Below, in pieces: positions 34,275 through 42,823 of a stretch of DNA of 55,150 bases. The stretch's first letter is position 1; each line of letters opens with the position of its first letter. Under the pieces are notes generated by a model. The model was not told the DNA's origin, made no database searches, and saw nothing but the letters and a program-made list of their open reading frames with translations. A program made the position numbers and the translations under genes. Source of the DNA: a bacterium (lineage in GTDB: Bacteria > Bacillota_I > Bacilli_A > RF39 > UBA660); the NCBI GenBank assembly GCA_019421005.1, contig JAHZGA010000004.1, positions 1 through 55,150 on the forward strand, written 5' to 3'.

Positions 34275-34284
34275 ATTAGTAACA
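34266..34284. promoter_or_regulatory. Inverted repeat TGTTAC-N7-GTAACA over the fic -10
   Basis: A perfect 6-bp palindrome overlapping the -10 and start site, in operator position. The encoded protein carries a C-terminal winged-helix-like part, so self-regulation is possible. Confidence 0.6.
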
Positions 34285-34299
34285 AAATGAGGTGATAAA

Positions 34300-35295
34300 A
34301 TGGAAAAATATAATCCACCGTTTGAAATAACAAATGAAATGTTAAAAAAAGTTTCTGATATTATGGAAAAGATTGGAAAATTAGATTCTTTTTCAAATTT
34401 AGATAAAACCCCATATTTAAGAAAACAAACAAAAATTAATTCAGTTCATTCTTCTATTGCTATTGAAAATAATCCCCTTAGTTTAGAACAAGTAAAAGAT
34501 GTTATCAATGGTAAAATAGTTATTGGTAAACAAAAAGATATTCAAGAAGTAAAAAATGCATATAATGCATATGAAATGTTAAAAGACATTAACCCCTACT
34601 CTATTGATGATTTAAAAAAAGTTCATGGAGTTATGACTTTTTTAGTTGAAGAAGTATCTGGAGAATTTAGAACTACTTCTGAAGGTGTATTTGATGAAAA
34701 TGGAAATTGTATATTGGTATGTCCACCTGGAAATAGAGTTAATTCATTAATGAATAACTTATTTGAATGGTTAAATAAAAACAAAAATACAATTCACCCA
34801 TTAATTTTATCAAGCATATTCCATTATGAATTTGTATTTATTCATCCGTTTACAAACGGCAATGGAAGAACGGTCAGATTATGGCAAAATTCTATTCTTT
34901 ACAAATGGAAAGACATATTTGAATATTTACCTATTGAGTCTAAAATTCATAAATATCAAAATGAATATTACACTTCAATAGCGCAGTGTCATAAAAACGC
35001 TAATTCAAATGTATTTATTGAATTTATGTTAAAGATGATAGATGAAACTTTAGATGAAGCAATTTCTACTTCTCATCTACCACTTACAAATGAAACTATT
35101 AATATCAATAAACTATTAGAAGTTATGGAAACAGACAAACCAATGATAGCAACTGAAATAATGGAAAAATTAGGAATTAAATCTAAAGAAACTTTAAGAG
35201 GTCAATATCTTGATCCAGCTATTAAACAAGGATTAGTTAATTTAACTATTCCTGATAAGCCAACTAGTAAAAATCAAATGTATTATAAAAATTAA
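34300..35295 (+). CDS. Fic-domain protein, self-inhibited class II, with C-terminal HTH
   Basis: A 331-residue Fic protein. The catalytic motif is HPFTNGNGR (His182-Arg190), complete for AMP or other nucleotide transfer to protein hydroxyls. The inhibitory helix SIAIEN (Ser52-Glu56-Asn57, the S/TxxxEG/N motif) precedes the Fic fold, which defines the self-inhibited class. The last 70 residues (LEVMETDKPMIATEIMEKLG... to TSKNQMYYKN) look like a winged helix. AGGTGATAAA precedes the ATG. No separate antitoxin gene is needed or seen. Target unknown; such proteins are widespread in accessory regions and may tune replication or translation proteins. Confidence 0.9.
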   Translation: MEKYNPPFEITNEMLKKVSDIMEKIGKLDSFSNLDKTPYLRKQTKINSVHSSIAIENNPLSLEQVKDVINGKIVIGKQKDIQEVKNAYNAYEMLKDINPYSIDDLKKVHGVMTFLVEEVSGEFRTTSEGVFDENGNCILVCPPGNRVNSLMNNLFEWLNKNKNTIHPLILSSIFHYEFVFIHPFTNGNGRTVRLWQNSILYKWKDIFEYLPIESKIHKYQNEYYTSIAQCHKNANSNVFIEFMLKMIDETLDEAISTSHLPLTNETININKLLEVMETDKPMIATEIMEKLGIKSKETLRGQYLDPAIKQGLVNLTIPDKPTSKNQMYYKN

Positions 35296-35302
35296 TTTAA
35301 GT

Positions 35303-35333
35303 AAGATAACTATTTTGTTGATAGTTATCTTTT
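35303..35333 (+). terminator. Terminator of fic
   Basis: AAGATAACTA pairs with TAGTTATCTT around a 9-nt loop, then TTTT. The following 260 bases to the next promoter hold no gene I can see. Confidence 0.8.
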
Positions 35334-35595
35334 TAATACATAATATGTTGTATTCATGATTTATCTATTTTCAAATTTAAATTACAAGGAAATATTAATT
35401 CAATAGAATTAAAAAAAGAGCCAGCTTACGCTGACACTTCAGATGATAATTTTATAAGTAATTATTTTATATTATATATTTTCCTTATTTTACCTATGTA
35501 TTTATATCAGTTTGTAAATATCAATAATTTTTTGGATAAAACTATTAACTTCCTAGATTGACATTTTTGTCCAATTCTATATTACCATTTACAAA

Positions 35596-35624
35596 TTTAC
35601 ATCTTAAAGTATACATGATATAAT
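35596..35624 (+). promoter_or_regulatory. Promoter of the DUF3800 gene
   Basis: TTTACA (35596-35601), 17-nt spacer, TATAAT (35619-35624) with a TG extended -10. Start expected near 35632. Confidence 0.75.
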
Positions 35625-35655
35625 ATTTTTGAAATTACAGAAGGTCGGTGTAACA

Positions 35656-36393
35656 GTGAGGATAAATTATCAAGAAATTTATATAAATATGGATGATTCA
35701 GGAGTTTTACATTCCAATGAAAGATGTTGCGTGTATGGGGGAATTGTATTTACTAATAAATTGGATCAAGAGAATTTTGGACGCAAATATAAAAGCATTT
35801 TAAGCAAAATAAAATGCAAGTATTGTCGTTCTGATATCTCAAAATGTAAGCATAAATGTCCAGAAATTAAGGACACTAATATAAAGTCACAACATAAAAG
35901 GTGGATTTGGAATTTAATAAAAAAAGAAAATTGTTTTGCAGTAATTATCGATAATAAAAGAGTTAACACATCAATTATGAATGATAAAGATTTTCGTGGA
36001 AGATATAGGGATTATACTCAAAGAATTATTATAAAGAAAATTATCGATAAACTAATTAAAGAACAGAAAATAAATCCAAATTTGCCTGTTAAACTAGTTA
36101 TCAGAATAGATCAGCAAGCAACAGCAACAAATACTAACAGATTATTTATAAAAGATATTGAAAAAGAATTAACAATAGGCATGACAAACTTAGAATATAA
36201 TATGATACATAAGCCCATTCTTTTTTCAAAATTAAGTATTGATCTTATGTATGTACTTTCTCATAAGCACATATCAATACAAGCGTCTGATTTTATCGCA
36301 GGCGAAACAAGAAGAATCATTATATCTGATTTAGATAAGTTGACAATGTTGAAAAAATTAGAATATTTAGATGTCAAATTATTTTTACCATAA
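35656..36393 (+). CDS. DUF3800 protein with cysteine-rich insertion
   Basis: A 245-residue DUF3800 protein (RNase-H-like fold, common in phage, mobile and defence loci). The first strand with the acidic pair is IYINMDDSG (Asp13, Asp14), followed by VYGGIVF; the middle has KLVIRIDQQATATNTNR, and the end has SIQASDFIAGETRR, matching the family's IQxADFxAG. Unusual is CKYCRSDISKCKHKC at about 53-67, with five cysteines that could bind zinc. GTG at 35656 is chosen because the promoter lies too close to the upstream TTG; AGAAGG is eleven bases before it. Single-gene unit with own terminator. Activity of the family is unproven. Confidence 0.8.
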   Translation: MRINYQEIYINMDDSGVLHSNERCCVYGGIVFTNKLDQENFGRKYKSILSKIKCKYCRSDISKCKHKCPEIKDTNIKSQHKRWIWNLIKKENCFAVIIDNKRVNTSIMNDKDFRGRYRDYTQRIIIKKIIDKLIKEQKINPNLPVKLVIRIDQQATATNTNRLFIKDIEKELTIGMTNLEYNMIHKPILFSKLSIDLMYVLSHKHISIQASDFIAGETRRIIISDLDKLTMLKKLEYLDVKLFLP

Positions 36394-36397
36394 TAGC

Positions 36398-36416
36398 TTT
36401 TTAAAAGCTTTTTTAT
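36398..36416 (+). terminator. Terminator of the DUF3800 gene
   Basis: AGCTTT-TTA-AAAGCT followed by TTTTTTA on the plus strand. Confidence 0.75.
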
Positions 36417-36421
36417 TGTAC

Positions 36422-36449
36422 AAAAAAAACTATCCATAAAGGATAGTTT
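36422..36449 (-). terminator. Terminator of small RNA candidate 1
   Basis: AAACTATCC-TTTAT-GGATAGTTT (minus strand) followed by eight T; ends a transcript with no coding capacity. Confidence 0.85.
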
Positions 36450-36531
36450 CCCACACAAGGCGTCGTATTTATAATACGATTAAACTCTCATTCGACACTT
36501 GCGTGTAGACCTGACAAGATTTCTCTCCGGT
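36422..36531 (-). ncRNA. Candidate small structured RNA 1
   Basis: About 110 nt between a promoter and an excellent terminator, with no reading frame. The folded parts I can see are CACGCAAG pairing with CTTGTGTG (one G-U), enclosing the hairpin TCGTATT-ATA-AATACGA, plus a 5' part with CCGGAGAG. The GC content of the transcribed part is well above the surrounding DNA, as in real RNA genes of AT-rich genomes. It does not match SRP, 6S, tmRNA or RNase P as I know them. It is convergent with the DUF3800 gene. Confidence 0.6.
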
Positions 36532-36537
36532 ATAACA

Positions 36538-36566
36538 ATAGTATCAAAATATTATTTATTTGTCAA
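36538..36566 (-). promoter_or_regulatory. Promoter of small RNA candidate 1
   Basis: Exact TTGACA (36561-36566), 17-nt spacer, TACTAT (36538-36543) on the minus strand. Confidence 0.65.
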
Positions 36567-36764
36567 TACTATTGTATTTATATTATATTCGAATATGTTA
36601 ATTAATATACATAAACATTACTTTTAACATAATTTACCTTGTATTATAAAATCATTCTTAAAAATATTATAATACAGATCAAAATACGTAAATATGCTAA
36701 ATAAACTTGGACCAAAAATTACAATTATAAAAATTATAAATCTTTATAAATACTGACTAAAAAC

Positions 36765-36855
36765 AAAAAACGGAGCCATAAGGGCTCCTTCAGGGGGTTT
36801 TGGTTGAACACTCTCACATATAATCGTAAGAATGCTCGCGTGAATCACTCACGCT
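36765..36855 (-). ncRNA. Candidate small structured RNA 2
   Basis: About 90 nt: hairpin GCGTGA-GTGAT-TCACGC; then a 12-bp stem GAGCATTCTTAC with GTGAGAGTGTTC (some G-U pairs); then an unpaired stretch AACCAAAACCCCCTGAA; then the terminator GGAGCC-CTTAT-GGCTCC plus T-run. This is the standard layout of a regulatory RNA whose C-rich loop can pair with a G-rich ribosome site. No reading frame. It is downstream of recG but has its own near-consensus promoter. Confidence 0.65.
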
Positions 36856-36861
36856 AATATA

Positions 36862-36890
36862 ATTATAAATATAATTGATACAAAAGTCAA
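36862..36890 (-). promoter_or_regulatory. Promoter of small RNA candidate 2
   Basis: TTGACT (36885-36890), 17-nt spacer, exact TATAAT (36862-36867) on the minus strand. Confidence 0.8.
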
Positions 36891-36926
36891 CAAAACTTTC
36901 AAAATTTGATATCTAAATTTACACAA

Positions 36927-38912
36927 TTAACTAATTTTGTTATCTTTTTTTAACAAATTTACAATATCTACATTATTTTCTTTCAAATATTCCTTACTCT
37001 TAAAAAAATATTCACTATCTTCTTTAGCTCTCAAAACAACATTAAAATCACGTTTTACATCAGCTACACTAAAACTCATATCACCACTTTGACGAATTCC
37101 AAAAATATCTCCACTACCTCTTAATTTAAAATCTTCTTCACTTATTTTAAAACCATCATTAGTTTTAGTCAAAATTTCCAATCGTTTCGTTTCCTTATCA
37201 CTAACCAAAATACAATAAGACTCCAAATCATTTCGTCCAACTCTTCCTCTTAATTGATGTAATGTTGATAAACCAAAACGATAACTATCAAAAATAACAA
37301 TCATTGTTGCATTAGAAACATCAACTCCAACCTCTATAACAGTCGTACTTATCAAAATTTGGATTTCATTATTCTTAAATTTATTCATAACTTCATCTTT
37401 TAAATCATTATTAAGTTTACCATGTAAAACTCCAATTTTACAAACCTTTCCAAAAGCCTTATTCATTTTTTCCTCTAACTTATAAACACTATCAAACTCA
37501 TCAGTATCATCATCTATTAAAGGTGATACTACATATACTTGATGATGTTTTTTTAACTGTTCATACATAAGTTCTAAAACATCTTTAATATGTTCATTAT
37601 TTTTTAACAAAGTAACAACCGGTTTTCTTCCTTTAGGCATCGTTTTAATCGATGAAATATCCATATCCCCATAAAGGGTTATAGCATAAGTTCTTGGAAT
37701 AGGAGTAGCACTCATATATAATGTATCTGGAGTAAAACCCTTATTATATAAATTTTCTCTTTGTTTAACCCCAAAACGATGTTGCTCATCAGTAATAACT
37801 AATCCTAAATTTTTATAAACAACATTTTCACTTATTAAAGCATGAGTTCCTATTATAACATCTATTTTACCTTCCTCTAATAAAGAATAAATTTTTTTCT
37901 TTTCCTTATTAGGAGTTTTACCAGTCAATAAACAACAACTTAAACCACTATCTTTAAATAAAGATTTAAAATTATTATAATGCTGAACCGCTAATATTTC
38001 AGTTGGAGCCATCAAAGCACTTTGATAGCCTGATAAACTATTTAAATACATCGTTAAAAAAGCAACTATAGTTTTACCACTACCAACATCTCCTTGTAAC
38101 AATCTATTCATAGCAATATCACTATTCAAATCACTATAAATAATATTAATAACTTTTTTTTGATCAACAGTTAATTCAAATGGAAGATTACTAATAGTTT
38201 CATTTAACTTATCTATATCTATATTTCTTTTAATTCCTAAATCATGACCTCTCCTACTTTTTAAATAGCTCATTTTTAACATAAAAACAAATAATTCTTC
38301 ATATTTAAACCTAGTTCTAGCGTTTTTTAAATCAGCTAATGAAGTAGGATTATGTAAACAATTTAATGCCATAGATTTATCCATAAACTTATATTTAGTT
38401 TTAAATATATCAGGTATATAATCAATAACCTTATTATCAATAACTTTATTAATATAATTATTAATTTGTTTATCACTTAAACCACTAACCTTATGATAAA
38501 TAGGTTCTATAAATACTTTATTGCCTAACTCTAATAACTTAACATCACTAGCAGTAATACTATTATTTTTTTTACTATATTTTCCCATAACTGTTACTGT
38601 TTTTCCAATTTTTAAACTGCTTTTTAAATAACTGCGATTAAAAATAGTAACATTAAACAACATAGTACCACTATTAATTCTAAATGACATCTTATTTAAT
38701 TTTTTATTAATATGATAAACATTAGGGATATTTTCTACAATTCCATCAATTATTATTTTATCATTATCGATTAAATTATTTAAATCACTTCTTTTTATTA
38801 TCTCATATCGATATGGTAAATAATTAACTAAATCTAAAGTATCATAAATAGATAATTTATTAAGTAACTTTACCGTTTTATCGTCAATCCCTTTTATAGT
38901 GCTTAAATCCAT
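36927..38912 (-). CDS. recG: ATP-dependent DNA helicase RecG
   Basis: Branch-migration helicase that remodels stalled forks and Holliday junctions. The 661-residue protein has an N-terminal wedge/OB domain (about 1-200), the motor with motif I GDVGSGKT, motif II ITDEQHRFG, the TRG-like region after PKGRKPV, and STTVIEVGVDVSNA plus QLRGRVGRN in the second RecA domain. RecG is usually unregulated; here the promoter contains a LexA-type box, so it may be DNA-damage inducible. AGGTG precedes the ATG. Confidence 0.94.
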   Translation of the reverse strand: MDLSTIKGIDDKTVKLLNKLSIYDTLDLVNYLPYRYEIIKRSDLNNLIDNDKIIIDGIVENIPNVYHINKKLNKMSFRINSGTMLFNVTIFNRSYLKSSLKIGKTVTVMGKYSKKNNSITASDVKLLELGNKVFIEPIYHKVSGLSDKQINNYINKVIDNKVIDYIPDIFKTKYKFMDKSMALNCLHNPTSLADLKNARTRFKYEELFVFMLKMSYLKSRRGHDLGIKRNIDIDKLNETISNLPFELTVDQKKVINIIYSDLNSDIAMNRLLQGDVGSGKTIVAFLTMYLNSLSGYQSALMAPTEILAVQHYNNFKSLFKDSGLSCCLLTGKTPNKEKKKIYSLLEEGKIDVIIGTHALISENVVYKNLGLVITDEQHRFGVKQRENLYNKGFTPDTLYMSATPIPRTYAITLYGDMDISSIKTMPKGRKPVVTLLKNNEHIKDVLELMYEQLKKHHQVYVVSPLIDDDTDEFDSVYKLEEKMNKAFGKVCKIGVLHGKLNNDLKDEVMNKFKNNEIQILISTTVIEVGVDVSNATMIVIFDSYRFGLSTLHQLRGRVGRNDLESYCILVSDKETKRLEILTKTNDGFKISEEDFKLRGSGDIFGIRQSGDMSFSVADVKRDFNVVLRAKEDSEYFFKSKEYLKENNVDIVNLLKKDNKIS

Positions 38913-38934
38913 ATTTCACCTACCTTGCAACAAT

Positions 38935-38963
38935 AGTATAACGAACATAAATTCGTTTGTCAA
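38935..38963 (-). promoter_or_regulatory. recG promoter
   Basis: Exact TTGACA (38958-38963), 17-nt spacer, TATACT (38935-38940) on the minus strand, with the LexA-type box filling the spacer. Confidence 0.8.
38942..38955. promoter_or_regulatory. LexA (SOS) box
   Basis: CGAACATAAATTCG; on the other strand CGAATTTATGTTCG. The Firmicutes consensus is CGAAC-N4-GTTCG, and nine of ten fixed bases agree. Position between -35 and -10 is that of a repressor site. Confidence 0.65.
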
Positions 38964-39014
38964 TGCTTTTTTTTATTAAATTATAAAAAAAATAAAAAAA
39001 AGAACAAAAAGTTC

Positions 39015-39043
39015 TTGACAAAATCGATTAAATCGATTAGTAT
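39015..39043 (+). promoter_or_regulatory. Promoter of small RNA candidate 3
   Basis: Exact TTGACA (39015-39020), 17-nt spacer, TAGTAT (39038-39043). The spacer holds two copies of AAATCGATT in tandem, a possible regulator site. Confidence 0.55.
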
Positions 39044-39049
39044 ATACAG

Positions 39050-39143
39050 TACCAATTCGATTTAGGCGAATTGGAGCTAGTATCACACTAGCCAACCCCT
39101 TTTTATTCTTTTATGGGAGCCATTATTGGCTTCTATTTTTTTT
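39050..39143 (+). ncRNA. Candidate small structured RNA 3
   Basis: About 90 nt with hairpin CCAATTCG/CGAATTGG (7-nt loop), second hairpin GCTAGT-ATCAC-ACTAGC, an unpaired CAACCCCTTTTTATTC, and terminator GGAGCC-ATTATT-GGCTTC with a T-run. The order two hairpins, C-rich single strand, GGAGCC-type terminator is the same as candidate 2, on the other side of recG and opposite strand. The terminator also covers the stop of the convergent PFOR gene. No reading frame. Confidence 0.6.
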
Positions 39144-42100
39144 GATCTAATGAAACATAATAATCATATAACTCCATTGCATCTAATTTATTATTCTTTA
39201 ATAATTCAGAAGCATGGTTTTTATTAATAACTTTAAGCATATTATATCTACTTTGATTATTTAAAAATTCTTCATATAAATCAAAATTACAATCTTTACT
39301 ATCTAATGAAAATTGTTTTGAAGTAGGATTATAATGTACTAGTGGGAAATAACCACATTTTGTTGCTAAATTACCCATTGTTAAACTTTCTTCTAATCCA
39401 CCAACAATTCCATGGGCAATACAAGAACTATAAGCTATTATGATTGCTGGTCCATCATGTTCATTAGCTTCAAGTAAAACCTTAATAGCTAAAGTAGGAT
39501 TACTATTTATATTAATAGTTCCCACATAAACATTAGGTAAAGTTAAAGCATATTTAACTAAACTTTTTTTACTTGTTTTTTTACCATCATAACTAAATGA
39601 AGCAATCGAACCAAGTGGCGTAGATTTTGAAGATTGACCACCTGTATTAGAATATACTTCTGTATCAAGAACCAAAATCTTAACTTTACTATTACTAGCT
39701 AAAACATGGTCTATTCCACCGAAACCAATATCATAAGCCCAACCATCGCCACCAACTATCCAAAAATTCCTTTTAATTAAGTATTCTTTTAATTTTCCAA
39801 TTTCGGGATTCATTTTTTTATAATCTAAATTTTCATAAACTTCTTTTGTAATATTATAATCATCCTTGTTTTTTAACCATTTTTTACACAAAGGATTATC
39901 TTCCTTCTTCATTAAATTAGTCAAATTATCTCTAATCACTTCATTCGCACTTAAAATTCCATAACCATATTCAGCATTATCCTCAAAAAGTGATGAAGCC
40001 CATGGAATTTGATATGGCATAGATGGCATACTCGCACCGTAAATAGATGAACAACCAGTCGCATTGCTAATAATTAAATTTTTTCCAAACAACTGCGTCA
40101 ATAATTTTAAATATGGAGCTTCTCCACACCCACTACATGCACCATGAAATTTAAATAAAGCATCTCTAAATTGACTACCTTTTATACTATTAATTGGATA
40201 TTCATCTTTACTTGAAACATTTTTAACTAAATAATCATAATTTTTTTGTTCTTCAATAACATCAATTAAATTCTTTCCAATTAAAGCTTTTTCATTCTTT
40301 TTACCTGGACATTTTTTTAAACATAAACCACAACCAGTACAATCAGAAACCGAAATTCCTAAATAATAATAGTACCCTTTAGGATCTTTTAAACATCTAT
40401 TTTTAATACTATCTGGAGCTTTATTATATTCCTCTTCATTTAATAAAAATGGTTTTATAACACTATGTGGGCATACAAATGAACATCCATTACACATAAT
40501 ACAATTATTATTTAACCACCAAGGAACAACATCAGCTATTTTTCTTTTTTCTTTTAAACTAGTTCCAGATTTATATATACCATTTGAATTATTTAAAAAA
40601 TCAGAAGTTTTTAATTCATATCCTTTTCTTAAACGGATTGCTTCATAAATATCTGTTACCTTTTTATTAGTTTTACTTTTACAAACATCATTTATTTCTA
40701 TTTCATTTATATATTCTAAAGCACATGAAAATGCTTTAATATTATTATTAACTATATCTTTACCATTTTTAAAGTATCTTGCTTTAATATATTCCTGCAT
40801 TTTTTCAAATGCTAAATCATAATCAATAAGATTAGATAATTTAATAATAACACTTTCCATAATCATACTTATTTTATTTTTTAAATTATTCTTTCTTGCT
40901 ATTTCATAAGAATTTATGGTATAAAATTTTATCTTTCTAGCTTTTATAATTTCTTTCATCTCTGCAGTTAAAAATTCATTAACCTCTTCACTTGATTTAG
41001 TAGTATTTAAAATAAAAATACCGTTAGCTTTAATATCTTTTAAAGGATTAATAATATTTAAGTAACTATCCATACTAACAACTACAATACTAGGATTATT
41101 TACATAATAAGTTGATCTAATTTCTTTATTACTAAATCTTAAATGACTTATAGTCATGCCACCAGATTTTTTAGAATCATACTGAAAATAACCTTGAACA
41201 TATTTAGATGTATTATCACCTATTAATTTAATTAAACCTTTAGAAGCACTTATCATTCCGTCTGAACCATAACCATATATTTTCATTTCTTCATTTTCAC
41301 TTATATTTATATCAGTAATTTCTTCTAAACTTAAGTTAGTAACATCATCTTTAATACCAATAGTAAAATTATCTATTAAATCATTATATAACATATTATA
41401 AACAGCTATAATGTGATTAGGATTAGTATCTTTACTTGATAATCCATATCTTCCACCGACTATTTTAATTTTAGTATCCTTTAATACTTTACACACATCT
41501 AAATATAATGGTTCACCAGAACTTCCAAATTCTTTAGTGCGATCTAAAACAGCTATTCTTTTTACTGATTTAGGTAATTCTTCTTTAAAATATTCACTTG
41601 AAAACGGACGATATAAATGAACTTCTAATAATCCAACTTTATAGCCTTTTCCAATTAAATAATCAATTGTTTCTTTTATAGTAGAACAAACAGACCCCAT
41701 AGCAACTATAACATTATTCGCATTCTTATGACCGTAATAATTAAAAGGTTTATAATTAGTTTTAGCTTTTTCATTTATTTTTTTCATATAACTATTAACT
41801 ATATCAGGTAAATTATCATAAAATTTATTTCTAACTTCAGTTGCTTGAAAATAAATATCATCCCCTTGGGCTGTCCCAATTGTATAAGGTTTATTAGGAT
41901 TTAATGCTCTTGCTCGAAATTTTTCCAGTTGTTTATAAGGAAAAATATTTTTATAATCATTTTTTTCTAAAACTTTTATTTTATTTATTTCATGACTAGT
42001 TCTAAAGCCATCAAAAAAATGAATAAATGGTAAACTAGACTTTATGGCTGAAAGATGCGCAACTGCTGATAATAAAGCACAATCTTGAACAGAAGAAGAT

Positions 42101-42516
42101 GCTAAAATTGCAAATCCTGTTTGTCTTGTTGCATATATATCTTGATGATCGCCCATTATACTTAAAGCATGAGTTGATAAACTTCTAGCTGCAACATGAA
42201 TAACTGCTGGCAACATTTCACCTGCCATTTTATACATGTTTGGTATCATTAAAAGTAAACCCTGACTTGATGTATACGTACTAGTTAAACATCCTGCTTG
42301 TAATGAACCATGAACAAATCCTGATGCTCCAGCTTCACTTTGCATTTCAACTATTTTAACTGGATTATCAAAAAAATTAGTTTTTGATTTACTCCAAGCA
42401 TCAATGTGTTCAGCCATTGGACTAGATGGTGTTATAGGGTAAATACCAGCTAATTCAGTGAATAAATAAGATGTATAGCTACAAGCTTCATTTCCATCAA
42501 CCGTTATTGTTTTCAA
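39133..42516 (-). CDS. nifJ: Pyruvate:ferredoxin (flavodoxin) oxidoreductase
   Basis: Single-chain PFOR of 1127 residues that turns pyruvate into acetyl-CoA and CO2 and reduces ferredoxin, central in anaerobic fermentation. N-terminal part AGIYPITPSSPMAEH (pyruvate-binding, domain I), then domains II-III, the ferredoxin domain with CIMCNGCSFVCPHSVIKP and CTGCGLCLKKCP (two 4Fe-4S clusters), an extra cluster cysteine pair in ACSGCGEAPY, and the TPP site GGDGWAYDIGFGG. TTG at 42516 is preferred: GGGAAG lies eight bases before it and the protein then begins MKTITVDGNEA. It follows trxA, possibly linked to its redox partner. Confidence 0.95.
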   Translation of the reverse strand: MKTITVDGNEACSYTSYLFTELAGIYPITPSSPMAEHIDAWSKSKTNFFDNPVKIVEMQSEAGASGFVHGSLQAGCLTSTYTSSQGLLLMIPNMYKMAGEMLPAVIHVAARSLSTHALSIMGDHQDIYATRQTGFAILASSSVQDCALLSAVAHLSAIKSSLPFIHFFDGFRTSHEINKIKVLEKNDYKNIFPYKQLEKFRARALNPNKPYTIGTAQGDDIYFQATEVRNKFYDNLPDIVNSYMKKINEKAKTNYKPFNYYGHKNANNVIVAMGSVCSTIKETIDYLIGKGYKVGLLEVHLYRPFSSEYFKEELPKSVKRIAVLDRTKEFGSSGEPLYLDVCKVLKDTKIKIVGGRYGLSSKDTNPNHIIAVYNMLYNDLIDNFTIGIKDDVTNLSLEEITDINISENEEMKIYGYGSDGMISASKGLIKLIGDNTSKYVQGYFQYDSKKSGGMTISHLRFSNKEIRSTYYVNNPSIVVVSMDSYLNIINPLKDIKANGIFILNTTKSSEEVNEFLTAEMKEIIKARKIKFYTINSYEIARKNNLKNKISMIMESVIIKLSNLIDYDLAFEKMQEYIKARYFKNGKDIVNNNIKAFSCALEYINEIEINDVCKSKTNKKVTDIYEAIRLRKGYELKTSDFLNNSNGIYKSGTSLKEKRKIADVVPWWLNNNCIMCNGCSFVCPHSVIKPFLLNEEEYNKAPDSIKNRCLKDPKGYYYYLGISVSDCTGCGLCLKKCPGKKNEKALIGKNLIDVIEEQKNYDYLVKNVSSKDEYPINSIKGSQFRDALFKFHGACSGCGEAPYLKLLTQLFGKNLIISNATGCSSIYGASMPSMPYQIPWASSLFEDNAEYGYGILSANEVIRDNLTNLMKKEDNPLCKKWLKNKDDYNITKEVYENLDYKKMNPEIGKLKEYLIKRNFWIVGGDGWAYDIGFGGIDHVLASNSKVKILVLDTEVYSNTGGQSSKSTPLGSIASFSYDGKKTSKKSLVKYALTLPNVYVGTININSNPTLAIKVLLEANEHDGPAIIIAYSSCIAHGIVGGLEESLTMGNLATKCGYFPLVHYNPTSKQFSLDSKDCNFDLYEEFLNNQSRYNMLKVINKNHASELLKNNKLDAMELYDYYVSLDQKK

Positions 42517-42521
42517 AAAAA

Positions 42522-42821
42522 TCACTTCCCAATCATTTCAATTAACATATCTTTTGATATATAGCCTATATGTTTATTAATCACTTGACCATTTTTAAAT
42601 AATAGTAAAGTTGGAATACTCATAATTCCATATTTTTTAGCAAGTTCTTCATTTTTATCAACATCAACTTTAACAATTTTAACATTACTTCTTTCACTAG
42701 CAATATCATCTAATACTGGACTTAACATTTTACAAGGTCCACACCAATTAGCAAAAAAATCAACTAATACAACATCATTACTAATTAAATTTTCAAAATT
42801 ATCTACATTTCCATATTCCAT
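42522..42821 (-). CDS. trxA: Thioredoxin
   Basis: A 99-residue thioredoxin with the active site WCGPCKM (about 25-31), the buried acidic residue in VLVDFFANWC, and the cis-proline in MSIPTLLLF. The ATG at 42821 has AGGAG seven bases upstream, within the end of cvpA. It reduces protein disulfides in the cytosol. Placed between cvpA and PFOR; no thioredoxin reductase gene is in the window. Confidence 0.93.
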   Translation of the reverse strand: MEYGNVDNFENLISNDVVLVDFFANWCGPCKMLSPVLDDIASERSNVKIVKVDVDKNEELAKKYGIMSIPTLLLFKNGQVINKHIGYISKDMLIEMIGK

Positions 42822-42823
42822 AA

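Noticed and set aside
36422..36531. Signal recognition particle RNA, suggested by GTCAGGTC
   Set aside because: The GGAA-type tetraloop and the AGCAG strand that complete the SRP domain IV motif are absent.
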